14,880 nt of DNA, taken from positions 1 through 14,880 of the forward strand of contig CAYZHG010000042.1 in assembly GCA_964477455.1 (NCBI GenBank), given 5' to 3'. This document shows, piece after piece, positions 6,884 to 12,154 of the stretch. The translations under genes were made by a program, and so were the position numbers. Each line of letters opens with the position of its first letter. The first letter of the stretch is position 1. This stretch comes from CAIOJG01 sp964477455 (GTDB lineage Bacteria > Patescibacteriota > Patescibacteriia > Magasanikbacterales > GWA2-37-8). Below the pieces are notes generated by a model, which did no database searches, was not told the DNA's origin, and was given only the letters and a program-made list of their open reading frames with translations.

Positions 6884-7694
6884 AACGCAAAATAAAATTG
6901 AAAATGAAGTAATGAATAAGATAAGTAGTGGTAAAGTGCAACTGCGCTCTAAATATATTTTTTTGGCAGAAAAATTGGGAATAGGAAGTGCCTTTACTTT
7001 AACGATCCTGTTAGCTGTATTATGTTTTAATCTAGCTTTATTTTATTTGCGCGCTTCCGACAATATGGCGTATCTTAGTTTTGGTAGTCAAGGTTTCTTA
7101 ACTTTCTTAGAATCTTTTCCATATTTATTGGTTGTAGCTTTGATTATATTAGTTTTTTGTGCTGGCTGGTTAATCAAAAAAAGTGATCTATCTTATAAAA
7201 AACCATTTGGATATTTTGCTGTAGGGCTGATTTGTTTTGTAGTGATTGGCGGTATTATTTTAACCTATACAACTGTGGCGGAAAAGATCGAACAAGAAAC
7301 TTTTGAATCACATATCGGTGGATTATTTTTCAAACCATTTTTGATGCACGGACTAGAAGCTAGACGTGGCGGTATCGTAGGGCGAATAACAGAAGTTGGC
7401 GGTGATTATTTGGTTGTTCAAACTCCGCGCGCATTGGAAAAAATAATATTAACAAGTGATACAGACTTACCTTCACAACCGTTGTTGGAAGGAGCGTTTG
7501 TAGTGGCGATTGGCAAACGTGTTGACAATATTTTTATGGTCACTAAATTACAGTTGATCAACCCAGAAGAAATGCAAATGATTCGTCGTGGTGTCCATCG
7601 CCGTTTTGGAAAATTTCAACCAAGAGCGGATATGCCAAATAGTTGTAGGTTATCCCCATCATCATCCAAGCCAAATAACGGCGGTTGCTTCTAA
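6876..7694 (+). CDS. Three-span membrane protein with DUF5666-like C-terminal domain; candidate anti-sigma partner
   Basis: A 272-residue membrane protein of unproven function. A short polar N-terminus (1-33) containing ENEVMNKISSGKVQLRSK is followed by three hydrophobic helices, about 36-58, 79-101 and 111-133. After a loop comes a beta-rich stretch (about 163-222: GIVGRITEVGGDYLVVQT..., then LLEGAFVVAIGK) that resembles DUF5666-type domains. The end is basic, with two Cys (PNSC and the terminal GGCF). Overlap with the ECF sigma gene suggests translational coupling and an anti-sigma role, the first 33 residues being the part available to bind the sigma factor if the N-terminus is cytoplasmic (inference). 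The zinc anti-sigma motif HxxxCxxC is absent, so it is not a ZAS protein. With three spans the C-terminal domain would face outside and could sense an envelope signal. The adaptor gene follows after 15 bases. Confidence 0.6.
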   Translation: MNETQNKIENEVMNKISSGKVQLRSKYIFLAEKLGIGSAFTLTILLAVLCFNLALFYLRASDNMAYLSFGSQGFLTFLESFPYLLVVALIILVFCAGWLIKKSDLSYKKPFGYFAVGLICFVVIGGIILTYTTVAEKIEQETFESHIGGLFFKPFLMHGLEARRGGIVGRITEVGGDYLVVQTPRALEKIILTSDTDLPSQPLLEGAFVVAIGKRVDNIFMVTKLQLINPEEMQMIRRGVHRRFGKFQPRADMPNSCRLSPSSSKPNNGGCF

Positions 7695-7709
7695 ATTATT
7701 TACTTAAAT

Positions 7710-9608
7710 ATGGATAAGATTTTTTTTCAAAAACTTCTTCAAAAAATTTCAGAGCATAAATTGCGATCCGTTGTTATTGGATTATTAATTATTTCAGTCT
7801 GTTATTATACTTATACAAAATATTTTGCTTCTCAACTACCGTTGCGATATAGTACCACCAGTGTTCAGAAATCGACTATCGTTAGTTCTATCGTCGGTTC
7901 TGGTCAGGTTTCTACTCTAAACAAATTAGATATCAAACCGTTGGCCTCGGGTATTGTGACTGATATTAAAGTAAAATCTGGAGATGTGGTAAAAGCTGGG
8001 CAAGTGCTTTTGATTATCGATCAACGTAGTGTTAGCGCTAGTCTAATTCAAGCGCAAGCTAGCTATAATAAAATTTTGAATGCTTTGACGGCTGCTGATT
8101 TGAATACATATCAAGGCAATATTGCTAATGCTACTTCGGATTTAGAAAAATCAAAAGTGGATGTTGCTAATACAATCGCAACTGCTCAAGCTACTGTTGA
8201 TACTGCTTACAATAATTTAAAAATGGCTGAAGGTGGAGAGAACAGTCAGATTGTTACTCAATCTTATCAAAATGCAGTAATTTTTTTGCAAAGTACTTTG
8301 GCTAAATTGGATAGTTCGCTTACCGCCGCTGATAATATTTTGGGAATAGATAATACATTAGCGAATGATACTTTTGAACAGTATTTGTCTATATTAGATA
8401 GTAATCAAATAAATTATTCTAGGTTTGATTATTTGTTGGTGAAAGAAGCTAGAAAAAAAGCTGGTGTGGCAATTGGTCCACTAAATTCGAAAAGCTCTCA
8501 CACCGATGTGGATGTAGCTATGGTTTTGACAGCGGATGCACTAGAGAAAAGTATTCGTTTATTTGCTGATATGTCTGCGATGTTAACGGCCACTCCACCA
8601 GTTGGTGATCTAACACAGACTTCTCTCGATTCCATGAAATCTAGTGTCGCCACTCAGCGGACTTCGGCTACTAGTCAATTTACTAGTTTAATTAGTGAAC
8701 AACAAACATTAGTAGATGATAAAAATAGTTATAGTTCATATCAAGCGGCGTATCAAAAATCATTGCGTGATTTGGATGCCGCCAAAGCTACAGCTGTCAA
8801 TACAATACAAATAAAAGAATTTGCGTTGCAACAATATAAAGACGCGCTATATACTAAACAAAATCCACGCAAAGAAGATTTGGATAGTGCTAGAGCACAG
8901 TTAACCTCGGCAATTGATAATTATAATAACACAATCGTACGCGCACCTTTTGATGGTAAAGTAGCTACAATGTCCGCTCAAAAAGGTGTTCAGGTTGGTG
9001 GTCAGGTCGGTGATTTGACTGCGGCGGTAACATTGATTACGGCACAAAAAGTAGCGACCATAAGTTTAAACGAAGTGGATGTGGCCAAAATTAAATTAGA
9101 TCAAAAAGCCACACTTACCTTTGATGCTTTGCCGGATTTAACAATAGCGGGAAAAGTTACTCAAATCGACAATATCGGAACGGTAACTCAAGGCGTTGTA
9201 AATTATAATGTGCAAGTTAGTTTCTTGTCAGACACTGATGAAGTAAAATCTGGTATGAGTGCACGTGCCGCGATAATTTTGGATACACGCCCAGACGTTT
9301 TAGTGGTACCAATGGCAGCAGTCAAAACAAGTGGTGGTCAAAATTATGTTGAAGTTTTGAATTCAGCTGATCTCGTTTCTGTTGCCAATATAAATAATCA
9401 ATCAACTACAAAAAATCCTCCGCAGAAAATAAATGTAGAAGTTGGTTTGTCTGACGACACTAACGTTGAAATAATTTCTGGATTAAAAGAAGGGGATACA
9501 ATTGTTACTCAAACAATAAATCCAAATACAGTCAAAACTACAACCGCAACACCAGCGGCTAGCGGTATTCGTATTCCTGGTTTAACAGGAGGTGGTGGCG
9601 GACGATAA
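7710..9608 (+). CDS. HlyD/MacA-like membrane fusion (adaptor) protein
   Basis: Adaptor subunit of an ABC efflux complex, anchored by one N-terminal helix (about residues 19-37) with the rest outside. The first half of the lipoyl-like domain is at 81-104 (GIVTDIKVKSGDVVKAGQV) and the second half at about 407-420 (TIVRAPFDGKV). Beta-barrel and membrane-proximal parts follow, with LVVPMAAV and GLKEGDTIV near the end. Between the lipoyl halves lie about 300 residues rich in Ala, Gln, Ser, Asp and Lys, predicted helical or coiled-coil. That is much longer than the MacA hairpin and brings the protein to 632 residues, whereas MacA has about 370. The C-terminus is a Gly-rich tail, LTGGGGGR. The ATPase and permease genes follow directly, giving a MacA-MacB-like set. 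The exported substrate cannot be told from sequence. Confidence 0.9.
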   Translation: MDKIFFQKLLQKISEHKLRSVVIGLLIISVCYYTYTKYFASQLPLRYSTTSVQKSTIVSSIVGSGQVSTLNKLDIKPLASGIVTDIKVKSGDVVKAGQVLLIIDQRSVSASLIQAQASYNKILNALTAADLNTYQGNIANATSDLEKSKVDVANTIATAQATVDTAYNNLKMAEGGENSQIVTQSYQNAVIFLQSTLAKLDSSLTAADNILGIDNTLANDTFEQYLSILDSNQINYSRFDYLLVKEARKKAGVAIGPLNSKSSHTDVDVAMVLTADALEKSIRLFADMSAMLTATPPVGDLTQTSLDSMKSSVATQRTSATSQFTSLISEQQTLVDDKNSYSSYQAAYQKSLRDLDAAKATAVNTIQIKEFALQQYKDALYTKQNPRKEDLDSARAQLTSAIDNYNNTIVRAPFDGKVATMSAQKGVQVGGQVGDLTAAVTLITAQKVATISLNEVDVAKIKLDQKATLTFDALPDLTIAGKVTQIDNIGTVTQGVVNYNVQVSFLSDTDEVKSGMSARAAIILDTRPDVLVVPMAAVKTSGGQNYVEVLNSADLVSVANINNQSTTKNPPQKINVEVGLSDDTNVEIISGLKEGDTIVTQTINPNTVKTTTATPAASGIRIPGLTGGGGGR

Positions 9609-9621
9609 AGCGGACGATTTT

Positions 9622-10305
9622 ATGATTGAAATTAAAAATATAACTAAATCTTATAATACCGGTGAGGTGGAATTTCAGGCTCTCAAGGGTATTTCATTCA
9701 CCATTAAAGATGGTGAGTTTGTTGCTATTATGGGACCAAGTGGTTCTGGTAAATCGACTTTGATGAATATTTTGGGGGCACTGGATATACCTACAACTGG
9801 AGAATATTTTCTTGATGGAAAAGATGTTTCCGCACTTTCTGAAGACGAATTAGCAAAAATTCGAAAAGTTAAAATTGGTTTTGTTTTTCAATCTTTCAAT
9901 CTTTTAAAACGTACTAGTGTAGTTAGAAATGTTGCGCTACCACTTTTGTATACTGGTATGCCAAAAGCCCAGAGACTTATTAAAGCTAAAGAAGCGCTGG
10001 TTAGTTCAGGTTTTGAAGAAGATCATTTTTATCATCTTTCTAATCAATTATCTGGTGGTCAGATGCAACGCGTGGCGATTGCACGGGCTTTGGTAAATGA
10101 TCCATCTTTGATTCTCGCCGATGAACCGACTGGAAATTTAGATACTAAAACAGGTGAAAAAGTTTTGGAAACATTTAAAAAATTAAATGACAAAGGACAT
10201 ACAATAATTTTAATTACCCATGAGCATGATGTGGCGATACACGCCAATCGTGTTATTACTATTCGTGATGGTTTGGTGGAAAGAGATGAAAACATTAAAT
10301 TATGA
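9622..10305 (+). CDS. MacB/LolD-type ABC transporter ATP-binding protein
   Basis: Cytoplasmic ATPase of a MacB/LolD/FtsE-type exporter, 227 residues. Motifs are complete: Walker A GPSGSGKST at 38-46, Q-loop in FVFQSFNL, signature LSGGQ at 143-147, Walker B ILADEPTGNLD with D167-E168, and the switch His H200 in THEHD. I chose ATG 9622 because it gives MIEIKNITKSY, the standard beginning of the family. The frame stays open upstream to GTG codons at 9592 and 9595, but those lie inside the adaptor's Gly-rich tail. The purine-rich AGGAGG at 9587-9592 is Gly coding sequence and is too far (about 29 bases) from ATG 9622 to act as its Shine-Dalgarno. The gene overlaps the permease gene by 4 bases (ATGA), so the two are made together and should form one transporter. 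Confidence 0.95.
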   Translation: MIEIKNITKSYNTGEVEFQALKGISFTIKDGEFVAIMGPSGSGKSTLMNILGALDIPTTGEYFLDGKDVSALSEDELAKIRKVKIGFVFQSFNLLKRTSVVRNVALPLLYTGMPKAQRLIKAKEALVSSGFEEDHFYHLSNQLSGGQMQRVAIARALVNDPSLILADEPTGNLDTKTGEKVLETFKKLNDKGHTIILITHEHDVAIHANRVITIRDGLVERDENIKL

Positions 10306-11525
10306 ACTGGCTTGATTTACTCGAAGAAATTTATTGGTCATTGTCCGCAAATAAAGTGCGTTCTTTTTTGACTGTACTTGGGATTGTAATTGGAATTGGT
10401 TCGGTAATCGCGATGGTAGCAGTTGGCCAAGGAGCCAAAGATTCCATTCAAGCAAGTATTCAATCTGTTGGATCGAATTTAATAATTATTACGCCTGGTG
10501 CTCAACGAGGAGTAGGTTCTCAAGTTAATGCTGGTCGTGGTTCGGCCCAGACGCTTACCCAAGCAGATGCGGATGCTATCAGAAGTTCAGTGGCTTTGAT
10601 CCAATCTACAGCTCCTGAACTAAGCCGTCGTTATCAAGTGACTGCTCCTGGGAAAAATACCAATACTCAAATTATTGGAACTGTTCCTGAATATACTGAT
10701 GTGCGAAAGATAGAAGTGGTTGACGGAAGTTTTATTTCTTCAAAACAACAAATTTCAAATGACAAAGTGGCAGTTATAGGTCCGCAAGCACGTGATGATT
10801 TATTTGGTATAGATGCGGCCGTTGTAGGAAGGCCGATTCGTATAAACAATATTGAATTTAAAATTATTGGTGTTACGAAAGCAAAAGGCGGAAGTGGATT
10901 TAGCAATCCTGATAGTAATATTTATATTCCTATTACTTCTGCGCAAAGGTATTTAGCTGGAGACACTTATGTGTCTACTATAAGTGTTGAAGCGACCGAT
11001 CAAAATTCTATGGCGACAGTACAGGAAGATATCACCAATTTATTATTAACTCGTCATAAAATTTCGAATACATTATTGGCTGATTTTTCTGTTATGAATC
11101 AAGCCGATATTGTGGCTACTGCCTCAAGTGTTACCAACACATTTACAATGTTACTTGCTTCGGTTGCCGGCATTTCATTGCTTGTAGGTGGTATTGGTAT
11201 TATGAATATGATGTTGACGACAGTGACTGAACGTACGCGCGAAATTGGCTTACGCAAAGCGATCGGTGCGGATAGAAAAGATATCAGTGCTCAGTTTTTA
11301 TTGGAAGCTGTAACATTAACTTTTATTGGTGGAGTTGTCGGAATAATTTTAGGATGGCTGTTGTCCTTGGCAGTTTCTAAATTTGCGGGAATGAATACTC
11401 AAATTTCACTTTCATCAGTATTGTTGGCTTTTGGTGTTTCTGCTTTGATTGGTGTAATTTTTGGATATTATCCAGCTAGTCGAGCGGCAAAATTAAATCC
11501 AATTGATGCGTTGCGCTATGAATAA
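10302..11525 (+). CDS. MacB-like ABC transporter permease (FtsX superfamily)
   Basis: Membrane subunit of the exporter, 407 residues, the usual size of stand-alone MacB-like permeases. One N-terminal helix (about 20-43, after NKVRSFLTVLGIVIGIGS) leads into a large extracellular MacB periplasmic-core-like domain (about 45-275), which in MacB transmits ATP-driven movement to the adaptor (mechanotransmission). Three further helices follow: about 280-305 (ASVAGISLLVGGIGIMNMM), 330-352 and 365-390. The cytoplasmic coupling segment ERTREIGLRKAIGA and the closing PASRAAKLNPIDALRYE are family hallmarks. It overlaps the ATPase gene by four bases. Unlike E. coli MacB, the ATPase is a separate polypeptide, as is common in Gram-positive-type systems. 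Substrates of the family include antimicrobial peptides, toxins, lipoproteins and siderophores; none is indicated here. Confidence 0.94.
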   Translation: MNWLDLLEEIYWSLSANKVRSFLTVLGIVIGIGSVIAMVAVGQGAKDSIQASIQSVGSNLIIITPGAQRGVGSQVNAGRGSAQTLTQADADAIRSSVALIQSTAPELSRRYQVTAPGKNTNTQIIGTVPEYTDVRKIEVVDGSFISSKQQISNDKVAVIGPQARDDLFGIDAAVVGRPIRINNIEFKIIGVTKAKGGSGFSNPDSNIYIPITSAQRYLAGDTYVSTISVEATDQNSMATVQEDITNLLLTRHKISNTLLADFSVMNQADIVATASSVTNTFTMLLASVAGISLLVGGIGIMNMMLTTVTERTREIGLRKAIGADRKDISAQFLLEAVTLTFIGGVVGIILGWLLSLAVSKFAGMNTQISLSSVLLAFGVSALIGVIFGYYPASRAAKLNPIDALRYE

Positions 11526-11569
11526 AATAATTTTATTAATAAAATATATTTAATTTAATTCTATTGATT

Positions 11570-12019
11570 ATGAAAAAACAACTACCTCAGATTATCGTGG
11601 GAGTATTGGTAATTGGATTGGTCGCTTTTTATGCTGGTATGAAATACGGACAAAGTAAATCCGTTGTTACTGTCGGCAATACTTTTGGACAAGGCCAGCA
11701 ACGTGGTGGCGGGCAGTTCGGTGGCGGAACTGGTATTCGTATGGGTGGTGGTAATCGCAGTGGTGCTGGTTTTGCCAACGGTGAAGTAGCTTCCGTTGAT
11801 GAAAAAAGTCTGACAGTAAAAATGCGAGATGGTAGCTCAAAAATAATTATTTTATCCACCACTACTCAAATATTAAGATCAACAACTGGCACTTTGGCTG
11901 ATGTTTTGTTGGGCTCATCAGTTACAATAACTGGCGGTTTGAATTCTGACGGTAGTATGACTGCACAAACTATCCAAATGCGACCATCTATGCCAAATAG
12001 CACATCAACAACTAAATAA
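11570..12019 (+). CDS. Membrane-anchored Gly-rich protein with DUF5666-like domain
   Basis: A 149-residue protein with an N-terminal hydrophobic helix (about residues 5-24) after MKKQ, either a signal anchor or an uncleaved signal peptide. A Gly/Gln/Arg-rich flexible linker follows (about 40-72), then a beta-rich domain (about 73-138: GEVASVDEKSLTVKMRDGSSKIIIL, then VLLGSSVTITGG, then MTAQTIQMRP) of the DUF5666 kind. The function of that domain is not established. The ATG at 11570 is preferred over an in-frame TTG two codons earlier (11564). It is the last gene of the sigma/efflux operon, 44 bases after the permease. It shares a similar beta domain with the sigma-partner membrane protein, which suggests both act on the outer face of the membrane in the same response (inference). 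No lipobox Cys is present. Confidence 0.78.
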   Translation: MKKQLPQIIVGVLVIGLVAFYAGMKYGQSKSVVTVGNTFGQGQQRGGGQFGGGTGIRMGGGNRSGAGFANGEVASVDEKSLTVKMRDGSSKIIILSTTTQILRSTTGTLADVLLGSSVTITGGLNSDGSMTAQTIQMRPSMPNSTSTTK

Positions 12020-12051
12020 TTTATCGATAATCGTCGTACGGCAAGTCATTG

Positions 12052-12073
12052 ATTATAGCCATTTTATAGCCAT
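12052..12073 (+). repeat. Tandem 11-bp direct repeat upstream of the secA promoter
   Basis: ATTATAGCCAT (12052-12062) is followed immediately by TTTATAGCCAT (12063-12073), identical in 10 of 11 bases. The period of 11 bp is about one helical turn, so a protein could contact both on the same DNA face. It lies just upstream of the putative secA -35 region. It could also be a chance slippage duplication. Confidence 0.6.
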
Positions 12074-12080
12074 ATTAAGC

Positions 12081-12109
12081 TTGTAATAATTTAACTGCTA
12101 TGATAATAT
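12081..12109 (+). promoter_or_regulatory. Putative secA promoter
   Basis: Two overlapping readings fit. TTGTAA (12081-12086), 17 bases, TAATAT (12104-12109); or an extended -10, TGC-TATGAT (12096-12104), with a poor -35 (TTAAGC, 12075-12080). Either would start transcription close to 12111-12116, at or just before the hairpin of the next entry. Confidence 0.55.
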
Positions 12110-12112
12110 AGG

Positions 12113-12136
12113 CAGACCTAAATCAGGTCTGTTTTT
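12113..12136 (+). terminator. Terminator-like hairpin between the efflux operon and secA
   Basis: CAGACCT (12113-12119) and AGGTCTG (12125-12131) form a perfect 7-bp stem around AAATC, followed by TTTTT (12132-12136), then GTTT. It would end transcripts from the efflux operon about 110 bases after the last stop codon. Because the likely secA promoter lies just upstream, it may also be the first structure of the secA mRNA leader. Confidence 0.75.
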
Positions 12137-12154
12137 GTTTAATATTGAGATATT

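Noticed and set aside
9592..9621. GTG start for the ABC ATPase giving an extra MVADDKADDF extension
   Set aside because: The codons lie inside the adaptor's Gly-rich tail and the extension has no family counterpart; ATG 9622 gives the standard N-terminus.
11530..11545. Perfect 16-bp palindrome ATTTTATTAATAAAAT between permease and DUF5666-like genes
   Set aside because: It is made only of A and T in an A/T-rich gap, gives a weak hairpin with no loop room and no T-run terminator; likely compositional.
11564..11569. TTG start two codons before the small DUF5666-like protein
   Set aside because: The ATG at 11570 gives a typical MKKQ signal-anchor beginning; the TTG has no ribosome-binding support.
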